The position numbers and the translations under genes are program-made. Shown here piece after piece: positions 7,761 through 17,554 of a stretch of 64,000 nucleotides of DNA. Source of the stretch: Curtobacterium sp. MCLR17_036 (lineage in GTDB: Bacteria > Actinomycetota > Actinomycetes > Actinomycetales > Microbacteriaceae); the NCBI RefSeq assembly GCF_003234445.2, contig NZ_CP126269.1, positions 3,472,001 to 3,536,000 of the forward strand. The letters run 5' to 3'. The notes under the pieces were generated by a model, which saw nothing but the letters and a program-made list of their open reading frames with translations, searched no databases and was not told the origin of the DNA. Each line of letters begins with the position of its first letter. Position 1 is the stretch's first letter.

Positions 7761-8755
7761 TCGTCGTCGTCACCCCGAACCCCGCCGTCGACGTCACCTA
7801 CCGCGTCGCGGAACAGCGCATCGGCGAGACCCAGCGCGTCCTCGACGTCGCCCGGCGGCCGGGCGGCAAGGGCCTGAACGTCGGTCGGGTGCTCGACGCC
7901 ACCGGCACCGCCACGCACGCGGTCCTGCCGCTCGGCGGGACCGGCGGGCGGTGGATCGCCGAGGCGCTCGACGCCCTCGGCCTCGCCCACACCGACGTCG
8001 GGATCGGCGGCGAGACCCGCACGACGGTCACCGTCGTCGACGACCTCGCCCACCCGACGATGCTCGGCGAACCCGGCCCGGAACTCGGGGCGGACGAGTG
8101 GGACGCCGTCACCGCTGCCGTCACGGCACTGCTGCCCGGTGCCGACGCGCTGGTCGTGTCCGGCTCGCTGCCGCGGGCGACCGACCCGGGCGTCGTCGCC
8201 CGGTGGGTGGCGGCTGCGCGACACCACGGCGTGCCGAGCGTCGTCGACTGCTCGGGCGATGCGCTCCTCGCCGCCGCGTCGGCCGGGGCGACCGTGTGCA
8301 AGCCGAACCGCGAGGAGCTGCTCGACGCCACCGGCGCCGACGACGAGCGCTCCGGTGCGCGGCTCCTGCTCGAGCGCGGCGCGACGGTCGTCGTCGTCTC
8401 GCGCGGATCGGACGGCATCGCTGCCCACACCGCCGACCGCGTGCTCGACGTGCCGGCGGTCCCCGGGGTCAGCGGCAACCCGACGGGTGCCGGCGACGCC
8501 GCGACCGCCGGACTCGTCGGTGCGCTCGTCGGTGCGCTCGACGGTGCCCCCGACCGCGCGGCCGACGGCGGTCCGGGCAGCACCGCGGTGCTCGACGACG
8601 CCGTGCTGCTCCACGCGCTCCGCTCCGCCGCGGCGCACGGTGCCGCCGCGGTCCTGCGCCCGGTGGCCGGCGAGGTCGACCCCGCCGACGTCGCCCGGTT
8701 CCTGCATCCCGACCACGACCACGCCGACCCCGACCGAACGAGGACCCCCGCATGA
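7757..8755 (+). CDS. PfkB-family sugar-phosphate kinase (tagatose-6-phosphate / 1-phosphofructokinase type)
   Basis: Kinase of 332 aa that adds a second phosphate to a ketohexose phosphate. TPNPAVD at the N-terminus and GGKGLN (37-42) are typical of the LacC/FruK/PfkB group, CKPNREEL is the central motif, and PTGAGDA carries the catalytic base Asp247. A Gly/Ala/Asp-rich insert (about 255-280) and a His/Asp-rich tail (HPDHDHADPD) are unusual and probably disordered. GTG start overlaps the deacetylase stop as GTGA. Its position between deaminase/deacetylase and a ketose-bisphosphate aldolase suggests tagatose-6-phosphate as substrate. Confidence 0.9.
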   Translation: MIVVVTPNPAVDVTYRVAEQRIGETQRVLDVARRPGGKGLNVGRVLDATGTATHAVLPLGGTGGRWIAEALDALGLAHTDVGIGGETRTTVTVVDDLAHPTMLGEPGPELGADEWDAVTAAVTALLPGADALVVSGSLPRATDPGVVARWVAAARHHGVPSVVDCSGDALLAAASAGATVCKPNREELLDATGADDERSGARLLLERGATVVVVSRGSDGIAAHTADRVLDVPAVPGVSGNPTGAGDAATAGLVGALVGALDGAPDRAADGGPGSTAVLDDAVLLHALRSAAAHGAAAVLRPVAGEVDPADVARFLHPDHDHADPDRTRTPA

Positions 8756-9588
8756 TCACCGACCTGGCCCTGACCGGGCTGCTCGACACCGCCCGCACCG
8801 CCCGCCGCGGCGTCGGTGCCTTCAACGTGGTGCTGCTCGAGCACGCCGAGGCCATCGTCACCGGGGCCGAGCGCGCCGGTCTGCCCGTCGTGCTGCAGAT
8901 CAGCGAGAACTGCGTCCGCTACCACGGCGGCCTCGCCCCGATCACGGCGGCGACGCAGGCCATCGCCCGCGCCGCCGACGTCGACGTGCTCGTGCACCTG
9001 GACCACATCGAGGACCCGGAACTCGTCGCCGCCGGCATCGACCTCGGTGTCGACTCGGTCATGTACGACGGGTCACACCTCGACTTCGCGGCGAACGTCG
9101 CCGCCACCCGCGACCTCGCGGCCCGGTGCCACGCGGCGGGCGTCGCGATCGAGGCCGAACTCGGCGAGGTCGGCGGCAAGGACGGCGTGCACGCCCCGGG
9201 CGTCCGCACCGACCCGACCGACGCCGCCACCTTCGTCGCCGACACCGACGTGGACGCCCTCGCCGTCGCCGTGGGCACCTCGCACGCGATGCAGACCCGC
9301 GAGGCCTCGGTCGACCGCGACCTGGTCGAGCGGCTGCGCGAGACCGTGCCGGTGCCGCTCGTGCTGCACGGGTCCTCCGGCCTGTCGGACGACGAGCTCC
9401 GCGGCGCCGTGCACGCCGGCATGACGAAGATCAACATCTCGACGCACCTCAACGGACTGTTCACCCGTGCGCTCCGGGGCGTCCTCGACGAGCGCCCGGA
9501 CCTCGTGGACCCGCGCGGGTACGTGTCCGCCGGCCGTGAGGCGATCGCCGCCGAGACGGCACGACTGCTCACCCTGCTGCACGGCTGA
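8752..9588 (+). CDS. gatY: Class II ketose-bisphosphate aldolase (GatY/KbaY/FbaA family)
   Basis: Zinc-dependent aldolase of 278 aa that splits tagatose- or fructose-1,6-bisphosphate into dihydroxyacetone phosphate and glyceraldehyde-3-phosphate. HLDH holds catalytic Asp84 and zinc ligand His85; the other zinc ligands are His178 (VGTSHAM) and His206 (VLHGSSG). EAELGEVGGKDG (134-145) and GMTKINIST are family signatures. The length fits GatY/KbaY (about 285 aa) better than the longer FbaA. ATG overlaps the kinase stop as ATGA. Last gene of the operon; it ends 5 bp from the convergent serine deaminase with no room for a long terminator. Confidence 0.92.
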   Translation: MITDLALTGLLDTARTARRGVGAFNVVLLEHAEAIVTGAERAGLPVVLQISENCVRYHGGLAPITAATQAIARAADVDVLVHLDHIEDPELVAAGIDLGVDSVMYDGSHLDFAANVAATRDLAARCHAAGVAIEAELGEVGGKDGVHAPGVRTDPTDAATFVADTDVDALAVAVGTSHAMQTREASVDRDLVERLRETVPVPLVLHGSSGLSDDELRGAVHAGMTKINISTHLNGLFTRALRGVLDERPDLVDPRGYVSAGREAIAAETARLLTLLHG

Positions 9589-9593
9589 CCCGG

Positions 9594-10991
9594 TCAGCAG
9601 AGCGGGACGTTGACCGCCAGACCGCCCATCGCGGTCTCCTTGTACTTCGTGGACATGTCCGCACCGGTCTGGCGCATCGTCTCGACGACCTGGTCGAGCG
9701 AGACGTGGTGCACGCCGTCACCGCGCAGGGCCATCCGGGCGGCGTTGATCGCCTTGTTCGCCGCGATCGCGTTCCGCTCGATGCAGGGGATCTGCACGAG
9801 GCCACCGATCGGGTCGCAGGTCAGGCCGAGGTTGTGCTCCATGGCGATCTCGGCGGCGTTCTCGACCTGCTCGGGCGTGCCGCCGAGGACCTCGGCGAGC
9901 CCGGCGGCGGCCATCGACGCCGCCGACCCGACCTCGCCCTGGCAGCCGACCTCGGCACCGGAGATCGACGCGCGCTCCTTGTAGATCGACCCGATCGCCC
10001 CCGCCGTGAGCAGGAAGCGGACCACCGCGTCGTCGCGGTCCGCCGGCGTGACCGCGGGCACGTAGGTCAACGCGTAGTACAGGACCGCGGGGATGATGCC
10101 CGCGGCACCGTTCGTCGGCGCCGTGACGACCCGGCCGCCGGTGGCGTTCTCCTCGTTGACCGCCATGGCGACGAGGTTCACCCACTCCATCGCGAACAGC
10201 GGGTCGTGGTCCGGGTCCTCGCGGGTGAGCTGCTCGTGCCAGGTGGCCGCGCGACGGCGCACGGTCAGGCCGCCGGGCAGGAGTCCGGTGCGGCGCACGG
10301 AACGCTCGACGCAGGACTCCATCACGGCGTGGATGCCGAGCAGCCCGGAGCGGACGTCGGCCTCGCTGCGGGTGACGGACTCGTTCGCCATCGCGACACC
10401 GCTGATCGGGAGTCCGGAACCGGTGCAGGCCGCGAGCAGCTCGGCGCCGCTCGAGAACGGGAACGGCACGGCGTCGCCGACCGGGATCGCGACACCGGCG
10501 ACCGCTGCCGGCGTGTCGGCCGCGGGCTCGGCCTCGTCGTCGCGCGCGATGAACCCGCCGCCGATCGAGTAGTAGGTCTCGTCGGCCAGGTCGGTGCCCG
10601 CCGCGTCCCGCGCGCGGAGCCGCATCGCGTTCGGGTGCCGCGGCAGCATGGTCAGCGGGTGCAGCACGATGTCGGCGAGCCGGAACGGCACCCGTGCCCC
10701 GCCGTCGAGCGGCAGTTCGCCGTCGCGGTCGACCGCGGCGAGCGCGGCGGTCATCGCGTCCGGGTCGACGGTCTCGGGGTGCGAGCCCATCAGGCCGGCG
10801 ACGACGGCGCCGAGCGTGCCGTGGCCCTGCCCGGTCGAGGCGAGCGAGCCGTACAGGTCGACGGCGATCGTCGCGACGGGCATCCCGGCGACGAGGGCGG
10901 CGAACTCGGCCCCGGCCCGCATCGGCCCGACGGTGTGCGAGCTCGAGGGGCCGACACCGACGCTGAACAGATCGAAGACGGAGACCGGCAC
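9594..10991 (-). CDS. sdaA: L-serine ammonia-lyase, single-chain iron-sulfur type
   Basis: Converts L-serine to pyruvate and ammonia using a [4Fe-4S] cluster. The 465-aa protein joins the beta domain ([20 protein letters not shown] at the N-terminus) to the alpha domain, which carries the cluster Cys motifs ([24 protein letters not shown]). It ends in Cys (NVPLC); in the studied bacterial enzymes this C-terminal Cys reaches into the active site and ligates the cluster. The start is placed at GTG 10991 because a TAGTGT -10 (10999-11004) lies 7 nt upstream; GTG 11000 is the alternative. Monocistronic, convergent with the aldolase gene. Confidence 0.95.
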   Translation of the reverse strand: MPVSVFDLFSVGVGPSSSHTVGPMRAGAEFAALVAGMPVATIAVDLYGSLASTGQGHGTLGAVVAGLMGSHPETVDPDAMTAALAAVDRDGELPLDGGARVPFRLADIVLHPLTMLPRHPNAMRLRARDAAGTDLADETYYSIGGGFIARDDEAEPAADTPAAVAGVAIPVGDAVPFPFSSGAELLAACTGSGLPISGVAMANESVTRSEADVRSGLLGIHAVMESCVERSVRRTGLLPGGLTVRRRAATWHEQLTREDPDHDPLFAMEWVNLVAMAVNEENATGGRVVTAPTNGAAGIIPAVLYYALTYVPAVTPADRDDAVVRFLLTAGAIGSIYKERASISGAEVGCQGEVGSAASMAAAGLAEVLGGTPEQVENAAEIAMEHNLGLTCDPIGGLVQIPCIERNAIAANKAINAARMALRGDGVHHVSLDQVVETMRQTGADMSTKYKETAMGGLAVNVPLC

Positions 10992-11026
10992 GCCCGACAC
11001 ACTAACCCGTCCGGACGGGGCGGTGC

Positions 11027-11221
11027 TCAGCGGCTGGGGCGGCCCTCGGACGGCATCACGGCCCACAGGACCACGTAGGCGATCCAGAGCGGCCCGGGGA
11101 ACAGGCTGAGGACGACCCAGCCGATCCGGACGAGCGTGCGGGACAGCCCGAAGCGGTCGGCGAGTCCGGCGCAGACACCGGCGAGGACGCGGCCCCGGCG
11201 GGGGCGGGAGAGAGTGCTCAT
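11027..11221 (-). CDS. Small PspC-domain membrane protein
   Basis: 64-aa protein consisting almost only of a PspC domain: [19 protein letters not shown], then one hydrophobic segment ([23 protein letters not shown]) typical of this envelope-stress family. It probably sits in the cytoplasmic membrane. ATG 11221 has TACCGT (11229-11234) 7 nt upstream, fitting a leaderless mRNA. Partners and role are not visible. Confidence 0.85.
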   Translation of the reverse strand: MSTLSRPRRGRVLAGVCAGLADRFGLSRTLVRIGWVVLSLFPGPLWIAYVVLWAVMPSEGRPSR

Positions 11222-11235
11222 GCGGCCCACGGTAC

Positions 11236-12162
11236 TCAGGGCACCAGGACGATCTTCCCGCGGGTGTGCCGCTGCTCGAGCTGTTCGTAGGCGTCCTGCA
11301 CGCGCTCGAGCGGGAACGTGGCCGCGACGGGGACCTCGATCGAGCCGTCGGCGACCTGCAGGGCGAGTGCCCCGAGGATCTCCGGGTCGGCGGTGTCGGC
11401 GCTGCCGGCGGTCCGTGCCCCGACCTCGGCCGCCGCCTCGAAGGCGATGACCGTCTCGATGCGCTCGGCGGGGACGCCCAACGCGATGCCGAGGTGCACG
11501 TACTCCGGGCCGAACGTGTCGATCACGGCGTCGACCCCGTTGGTCGCGAGTTCGGTGATCCGCTCCTGCAGACCGTCGCCGTACGCCACGGGGCGCGCCC
11601 GCTTCGACCGGAGCCAGTCGTGGTTGGCCTCGGACGCGATCGCGATGACGTCGATGCCCTCGTTCGTGAGCAGCTGCGTGACGAACCCGCCGACGCCGCC
11701 GGCCGCGCCGGACACGACGACGGTCTCACCGGGACGCGGGTCGACGGCGCGGACCGCAGCGGCCGCGGTGGTGGCGACGACGTCGAGGCCGCCGGCGACC
11801 GCCCAGTCGAGCAGGCGCGGCTTCTGCACCACCTGCACGGCGGGCACGGCGACGTACTCCGCCTGGCCGGCGCGGTCCCACGACCACCCGAGGACCTCCT
11901 CGCCCTCGTCGACACCGTCGACCTCGGCGCCGACCGAGACGACGATGCCGGCGAAGTCGGTGCCCTGCCCGGACGGCAGGTCACCGCCGAAGGCACCCTG
12001 GCGGATCGCCGACTCACCGGGGTTGATCCCGGCGGCACGGACACGGACGAGCACCCGCCCGGGAGCCACCTCGGGAACGGGCACCTCGGCGACGTGCAGG
12101 ACCGATCGGTCGCCCCACTCGTCGAAGCGGACAGCGCGCATGGTCTCCGGGATCTCGGTCAT
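11236..12162 (-). CDS. NADP-dependent quinone-oxidoreductase-like MDR protein
   Basis: Medium-chain dehydrogenase/reductase of 308 aa, similar to zeta-crystallin-like quinone reductases. The N-terminal GroES-like part has [11 protein letters not shown] and GTDFAGIV; the Rossmann fold has [12 protein letters not shown] near residues 150-161, and the protein ends TRGKIVLVP, typical of the family. No structural-zinc Cys cluster is present. TAGCGT (12171-12176) lies 8 nt upstream of ATG 12162. Divergent from the shikimate-dehydrogenase homologue. Substrate unknown. Confidence 0.88.
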   Translation of the reverse strand: MTEIPETMRAVRFDEWGDRSVLHVAEVPVPEVAPGRVLVRVRAAGINPGESAIRQGAFGGDLPSGQGTDFAGIVVSVGAEVDGVDEGEEVLGWSWDRAGQAEYVAVPAVQVVQKPRLLDWAVAGGLDVVATTAAAAVRAVDPRPGETVVVSGAAGGVGGFVTQLLTNEGIDVIAIASEANHDWLRSKRARPVAYGDGLQERITELATNGVDAVIDTFGPEYVHLGIALGVPAERIETVIAFEAAAEVGARTAGSADTADPEILGALALQVADGSIEVPVAATFPLERVQDAYEQLEQRHTRGKIVLVP

Positions 12163-12241
12163 CCGCACCGACGCTACCCCGGAGCGCCGGGCCCGGTCCG
12201 TTTGGATCGCTCCATCGGCGTGCACATGGGAGACTGACGGC

Positions 12242-13060
12242 ATGCCCATCCTCCACAAGGACATGCAGGTCTGCATGTCGCTCGCCGCCCGGCCGAGCAA
12301 CATCGGCACCCGGTTCCACAACTTCCTGTACGACGAGCTGGGGCTCGACTTCCTGTACAAGGCGTTCACCACGACCGACCTGCCCGGTGCCGTCGCCGGC
12401 ATCCGTGCGCTCGGGATCCGCGGGTGTTCGGTGTCGATGCCCTTCAAGGAGGCGATCATCCCGCTCGTCGACCACCTCGAGGACTCCGCCGCGGCGATCC
12501 GGTCGGTCAACACGGTCGTGAACGACGACGGCGTGCTCACGGCGTCGAACACCGACTACGAGGCCGTCGCCGCCCTGCTCGCGTCCCACGGGGTCGATCC
12601 CGGGTCGCGCGTGCTGCTCCGCGGCTCCGGCGGCATGGCGAAGGCGGTCACGGCGGCGTTCCGGGGTGCCGGCTTCGACCGGCTGACGGTCGTCGCGCGC
12701 AACGAGCGGACCGGTCCGGCGCTCGCGGCGCAGTACGGCTACGAGTGGGTCGCCGAGGAGCGCGAGGCGGGGGAGACCGACGTCGTCGTCAACGTCACCC
12801 CGCTCGGCATGCGCGGCGACCAGCAGGACGCGCTCGCCTTCGCCCGGGAGCGGATCGAGGCCGCGCACACCGTCTTCGACGTGGTCGCGTTCCCCTCGGA
12901 GACACCGCTCGTGCGCGCCGGACGCGACGCCGGCAGGCACGTCATCACGGGCGCCGAGGTCATCGCCCTGCAGGCGGCCCGCCAGTTCGAGCGCTACACG
13001 GGCGTCGCCCTGACGGACGACCAGGTGGCGCGCGCCAGCGCCTTCTCGCGCGCCGAGTAG
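12242..13060 (+). CDS. Shikimate 5-dehydrogenase family protein
   Basis: 272-aa member of the AroE/YdiB family. The N-terminal substrate domain has VSMPFKEAI (the catalytic-Lys motif, SxPFK), NTV and NTDYEA; the NADP domain has LRGSGGMAKAV and VNVTPLGM. The opening MSLAARPSNIGTRFHNFLY differs from biosynthetic AroE, which usually begins with a G-x-P-I-x-H-S type segment. It is therefore more likely a paralogue than the main aromatic-pathway enzyme. GAGACT (12230-12235) stands 6 nt before ATG, a leaderless layout. No aromatic-pathway genes are nearby. Ends at hairpin repeat A1. Confidence 0.88.
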   Translation: MPILHKDMQVCMSLAARPSNIGTRFHNFLYDELGLDFLYKAFTTTDLPGAVAGIRALGIRGCSVSMPFKEAIIPLVDHLEDSAAAIRSVNTVVNDDGVLTASNTDYEAVAALLASHGVDPGSRVLLRGSGGMAKAVTAAFRGAGFDRLTVVARNERTGPALAAQYGYEWVAEEREAGETDVVVNVTPLGMRGDQQDALAFARERIEAAHTVFDVVAFPSETPLVRAGRDAGRHVITGAEVIALQAARQFERYTGVALTDDQVARASAFSRAE

Positions 13061-13075
13061 TCGGGTCGGCAACGA

Positions 13076-13123
13076 GACGGACGGGAGGCGCGCTGCCAGC
13101 TGGCACCGCGCCTCCCGTCCGTC
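13076..13123. repeat. Inverted repeat A1 (terminator-like hairpin)
   Basis: 17-bp perfect arms, GACGGACGGGAGGCGCG (13076-13092) and its complement (13107-13123). The loop is itself palindromic (TGCCAGCTGGCA). Lies between convergent genes. No T-tract follows. Confidence 0.85.
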
Positions 13124-13136
13124 CCGTGGGGACGTC

Positions 13137-13580
13137 TCAGGCGTTCACCGCGCGCCCGGCCGCGACCCAGCTGAGCCGGCGGATGCTCTCGCGGTTGCGG
13201 AACCAGATGCCCGGCTGCGCGATGAACCCCGGAACGAGCGATCCGGGTCCCTCGACGGGGTTCTCCCGCAGGGTGACGCGGCAGCCGCGGGGGTGCGGTT
13301 CGACCTCGACCTCGACGCGGGCCTCGCCGACCGGCCAGCCGCGGGCCTGGATGACGAGCCGTCGCGGCTCGTCGTACTCCAGGACCGTCGTCGTGTCGTT
13401 GATGACGAACGGCCAGATGCCGAAGGAGTGGTGGATCCGGGTGCCCACCGCCGGCCACCCGCGGTCCTCGCCGCGCATCCGCGAGGCGCCGACCACCCAC
13501 GTCGGGTAGAGCCAGCCGTCGCGGAGCACGTCGAAGACGGCCTCGGGCGCGCAGTGGAAGATGCGGACGTTCTTCGCCAT
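13137..13580 (-). CDS. SRPBCC/polyketide-cyclase-like protein
   Basis: 147-aa START-like hydrophobic-pocket protein. The start FHCAPEAVFDVLRDGWLYPTW, the central VGTRIHHSF and the later strand-rich segments match SRPBCC family proteins of this size. It starts 5 bp after the flavoprotein stop, with a GGAAGG ribosome site inside that gene, so the two are co-transcribed. Possible role: binding or processing a lipid or isoprenoid ligand shared with the flavoprotein. Confidence 0.8.
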   Translation of the reverse strand: MAKNVRIFHCAPEAVFDVLRDGWLYPTWVVGASRMRGEDRGWPAVGTRIHHSFGIWPFVINDTTTVLEYDEPRRLVIQARGWPVGEARVEVEVEPHPRGCRVTLRENPVEGPGSLVPGFIAQPGIWFRNRESIRRLSWVAAGRAVNA

Positions 13581-13585
13581 GGTGA

Positions 13586-15031
13586 TCAGCCTTCCGGTGT
13601 GAGGTCGACGTCGGCCGGCAGCCCGAAGGTGTGCCGGAGGGCGCTCTTGGCGGCGTGCCAGCCGGCCATGCCGTGCACGCCGGGGCCCGGGGCGGAGGCC
13701 TCCGAGCACAGGTACATGCCGCCGCCCATCCGCCACGGGTCGCTGGACAGGACCGGCCGCTTGACGAGCTGCCAGAAGCTCGCGGCCCCGGCGGCGATGT
13801 CGCCGCCGACGTAGTTCGGGTTGTACTCGCCCATCTGCACCGCGGTGCGGGCGCTCGACGACAGGATCGTGTCGCGGAACCCCGGGGCGAAGCGCTCGAT
13901 CTGCCGCGTGACCACCTCGGTCGGGTCGACGTCGGAGCCGGCCGGGACGTGCGCGTAGGCCCAGAAGACGTGCTTCCCCCTCGGAGCGCGGCTCGGGTCG
14001 ACGACGGTCGGTTCCGCACCGAGCACGTACGGACGCTCGGCGTGCCGTCCGTGCGCCACCGCGTGCTCGGCGGCGGCGATCTCCTGGCGGGTGCCGCCGA
14101 TGTGCACGGTGCCGGCACGGCGCAGGTCCTCGTTCGTCCACGGCACGGCGTCGGACAGCGCGAAGTCGACCTTCGCCGCCGCGTTGCCGAACCGGAAGCG
14201 ACGCAGCGCCCCGCGCTTCGGCGTCGGGATCTGCTTGCCCGCGATCCGGAGCATGCCCGGCACGCTCGTGTCGAACAGCACCGCCTTCGCCGGGGTGAGG
14301 TCGCCGAGCGTCCGGACCTCGTGCCCGGTGACGATGCGGCCGCCGTGCGCGACGAGGTCCGCGGCGAGCGCGTCGACGATCGCCTGGCTGCCGCCGATCG
14401 GCACCGGCCAGCCGCGAGCGTGCGCGTACGAGCCGAGCGACAGCGCCGCCGCCGCGGTGGACAGCGACGGCAGGTGCTGGATGGAGTGTGCCGCGACGCC
14501 GGAGACCATCGCGGGTGCCGCGTCCCCGCGGAACCGCACGTTCCAGGCGGCGGTGCCCTGCTCGAGCGCCCGGAGTCCGAAGCGCGCGACGGTGAGCGGG
14601 TGGCGGGGCACGTGCAGGAGCGCGTCGGTCGCGAAGTCGGCGACCTGGTCGGCGTTCCGGGCGAGCGGCCCCATCAGGTGCCGGAAGGCGGCGCCGTCGA
14701 CGCCGAGCCCGTCCGCCGTGCGGTCGATGTCCCGGTACGCGATCCCCGCGCGGCCGCCGTCGAGCGGGTGGCCGTACTGCACCTCGGGCAGGCGGAGCTC
14801 GATGCGGTCCTCCATCCGGAACAGCCGGAAGAACTCGGACTGCAGCGCCATCGGGTGCACCGCGGAGCAGACGTCGTGCAGGAACCCGGGCAGCGTGAGC
14901 TCCGCCGTGCGGGCGCCGCCGCCGATCGTGTCGTTCCGCTCGACGACCTCGACGGACAACCCGGCCCGAGCCAGGGTCACCGCCGCCGCGAGTCCGTTCG
15001 GTCCTGCCCCGACGACCACCGCATCAACCAT
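13586..15031 (-). CDS. FAD-dependent oxidoreductase, phytoene-desaturase family
   Basis: 481-aa flavoprotein. VVGAGPNGLAAAVTLARAG at residues 6-24 is the dinucleotide-binding motif, then VVERNDTIGGGAR. The C-terminal GGGMYLCSEASAPGPGVHG is the second FAD motif of phytoene desaturase/CrtI-like enzymes. It belongs to the NAD(P)/FAD-dependent branch common outside carotenoid clusters; no crtB or crtE is nearby, so a carotenoid role is not supported. TAGGCT (15039-15044) lies 7 nt before ATG 15031. Operon with the SRPBCC gene. Confidence 0.88.
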   Translation of the reverse strand: MVDAVVVGAGPNGLAAAVTLARAGLSVEVVERNDTIGGGARTAELTLPGFLHDVCSAVHPMALQSEFFRLFRMEDRIELRLPEVQYGHPLDGGRAGIAYRDIDRTADGLGVDGAAFRHLMGPLARNADQVADFATDALLHVPRHPLTVARFGLRALEQGTAAWNVRFRGDAAPAMVSGVAAHSIQHLPSLSTAAAALSLGSYAHARGWPVPIGGSQAIVDALAADLVAHGGRIVTGHEVRTLGDLTPAKAVLFDTSVPGMLRIAGKQIPTPKRGALRRFRFGNAAAKVDFALSDAVPWTNEDLRRAGTVHIGGTRQEIAAAEHAVAHGRHAERPYVLGAEPTVVDPSRAPRGKHVFWAYAHVPAGSDVDPTEVVTRQIERFAPGFRDTILSSSARTAVQMGEYNPNYVGGDIAAGAASFWQLVKRPVLSSDPWRMGGGMYLCSEASAPGPGVHGMAGWHAAKSALRHTFGLPADVDLTPEG

Positions 15032-15070
15032 GGGTCCGAGCCTAGGACCCGGGGCGGCACGTGGTGCGGT

Positions 15071-16132
<1,062 letters not shown>

Positions 16133-16134
<2 letters not shown>

Positions 16135-16177
16135 CCACCGGGACCACCGAGACCACCGAGACCACCGAGACCACCAC
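16133..16177. repeat. 9-bp tandem repeat, 5 units
   Basis: Five units of GACCACCGA (first unit ends G, last ends AC) at 16133, 16142, 16151, 16160 and 16169. The array begins within the stop codon of the upstream gene and fills most of the gap to the convergent acetyltransferase. Confidence 0.9.
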
Positions 16178-16192
16178 GGTGCCGCGCCCCGG

Positions 16193-16720
16193 TCAGAGGA
16201 GCAGGCCGTGCACGGCGACGTCGACCCGCTCCGGGCCGAGCGGCAGCGCGCGGCGCAGGGTCCCCTCATGGGTGAAGCCGAGCCGTTCGGCCAGCCCCCG
16301 GCTCCGCGCGTTGTCGACGGCCGTGCGGATCTCGAGCCGGGCGACCCCCCGGACCCGCGCGACGTCGACCAGGACGGTCGCGGCGCGGCGCACGAGTCCC
16401 CGGCCCTCGGCGGCAGCGTCGACCCAGTAGCCGAGCGATGCCTGCCCGAGGTACGGGTCGAACGCGAGCGAGGCCGCACCGACGATGCGGTCGTCCTGTC
16501 GGATGACGCACGGCAGCGCCCGGTCCATCGCGAACTGCGCGAGCAGCTGTTCGGTCTGCAGGGCCGAGCGCTCGCGGGTCTGCGGCCCCCACGCCCAGGG
16601 CTCGGCCGCCCGGAGCCGGTCCAGGTTCGCCAGCACGAGCTCGAGCACCGGGTCGACGGTCGTCAGGTCGCGCAGGGTCAGCGTGGCGCCGCCGCCCAGG
16701 TCGCGTCCGAAAGCCGTCAC
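16193..16720 (-). CDS. GNAT-family N-acetyltransferase (RimJ/RimL type)
   Basis: 175-aa acetyl-CoA-dependent acetyltransferase. Features are IVGAASLAF on strand 4, LGYWVDAAAEGRGLVRRAA (the acetyl-CoA pyrophosphate loop) and the closing RSRGLAERLGFTHEG, typical of RimJ/RimL-like enzymes that acetylate protein N-termini or small amines. GTG 16720 is preferred because TAGTGT (16728-16733) lies 7 nt upstream; GTG 16738 is possible. Divergent from a TetR gene. Substrate unknown. Confidence 0.85.
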   Translation of the reverse strand: MTAFGRDLGGGATLTLRDLTTVDPVLELVLANLDRLRAAEPWAWGPQTRERSALQTEQLLAQFAMDRALPCVIRQDDRIVGAASLAFDPYLGQASLGYWVDAAAEGRGLVRRAATVLVDVARVRGVARLEIRTAVDNARSRGLAERLGFTHEGTLRRALPLGPERVDVAVHGLLL

Positions 16721-16781
16721 CGGTCCGACACTATGCACACCCGGCGGTCACCGTCGCGGGCGGTCCCGTTACAGTCGGGCC

Positions 16782-17411
16782 ATGCACGACTCCGCGTCCT
16801 CGTCCGAGCCGGGCCTGCGCGACCGCAAGCGGCGGGCGACCCGCCGCCGCATCGCCGAGGCCGCGCGGTCCCTCGCACTCGAGCAGGACGTCGACCGGAC
16901 CACCATCGAGCAGATCGCCGCGCGGGCGGACGTCTCGCCGCGCACGTTCTTCAACTACTTCGCGAGCAAGGAGGACGCGGTCCTCGGGCACACCGAGCTC
17001 GACCTGGCACCCGAGACGCTCGACGCGCACCTGACGGCGGTGGCGGGGGAGCCCGCTGCGCAGGCCGTCGTCGACCTGGCGTTCCTGGTCTTCGGCGACT
17101 CGTTCGGTGACGAGCACGAGCGGACCGCCCGCAAGGAGGTCATCGTGCGCTTCCCCCAGCTCATGCACCGCCAGGTCGCCCGGATGACGGCGGTCGCCGA
17201 GGCGATGACCGGTGCGGTGCGCGCGGTCCTCGAGCGGGACCCGGCCTGGGGACCCGAGGCGGCGACCCCGCAGGCGGCTGAGATGCTCCTCGGCATGTGC
17301 ATGACGGGCCTGCGGAGCTCCGCCCGGCACGAGGGCTCCGACCCGGACGACGTCCGGGCCGCGGTGGTCGCCTCGATCCGCGACACGGCTGCCCGGATCG
17401 CGGCCGGCTGA
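16782..17411 (+). CDS. TetR-family transcriptional regulator
   Basis: 209 aa. The N-terminal HTH (TTIEQIAARADVSPRTFFNY, then FASKEDAV) is clear TetR type, while the C-terminal ligand domain matches no special class that I know. TACAGT (16770-16775) stands 6 nt before ATG, so the mRNA is probably leaderless. It may control itself and the divergent acetyltransferase; I saw no strong palindrome in the 60-bp gap. Confidence 0.88.
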   Translation: MHDSASSSEPGLRDRKRRATRRRIAEAARSLALEQDVDRTTIEQIAARADVSPRTFFNYFASKEDAVLGHTELDLAPETLDAHLTAVAGEPAAQAVVDLAFLVFGDSFGDEHERTARKEVIVRFPQLMHRQVARMTAVAEAMTGAVRAVLERDPAWGPEAATPQAAEMLLGMCMTGLRSSARHEGSDPDDVRAAVVASIRDTAARIAAG

Positions 17412-17414
17412 CGC

Positions 17415-17477
17415 GACCACCGGCCGGACGGGAGGCCCGTCGCGGCGCCGCCACGGGCCTCCCGTCCGCCGGGTGGT
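17415..17477. repeat. Inverted repeat A2 (terminator-like hairpin)
   Basis: 16-bp perfect arms CGGACGGGAGGCCCGT (17425-17440) and its complement (17453-17468), with weaker outer pairing ACCACC/GGTGGT. It starts 4 bp after the TetR stop and abuts repeat B1. Confidence 0.85.
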
Positions 17478-17526
17478 GAGCAGGAACGGTCGGGTGCCGC
17501 ACGGGGACCCGACCGTTCCTGCTCAC
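17476..17526. repeat. Inverted repeat B1
   Basis: 20-bp perfect arms: GTGAGCAGGAACGGTCGGGT (17476-17495) and its complement (17507-17526), with an 11-nt loop. Located between convergent genes, touching repeat A2. Confidence 0.9.
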
Positions 17527-17554
17527 GATGCGAGCGCGCGACGCGCTGCGCGCG

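Noticed and set aside
12242..13060. Main biosynthetic shikimate dehydrogenase aroE
   Set aside because: The N-terminus is atypical and no aromatic-pathway neighbours are present, so I kept the family name without a symbol.
13137..15031. Carotenoid biosynthesis cluster from the phytoene-desaturase-like gene
   Set aside because: No phytoene synthase, GGPP synthase or cyclase gene nearby; this branch of the family is common outside carotenoid pathways.
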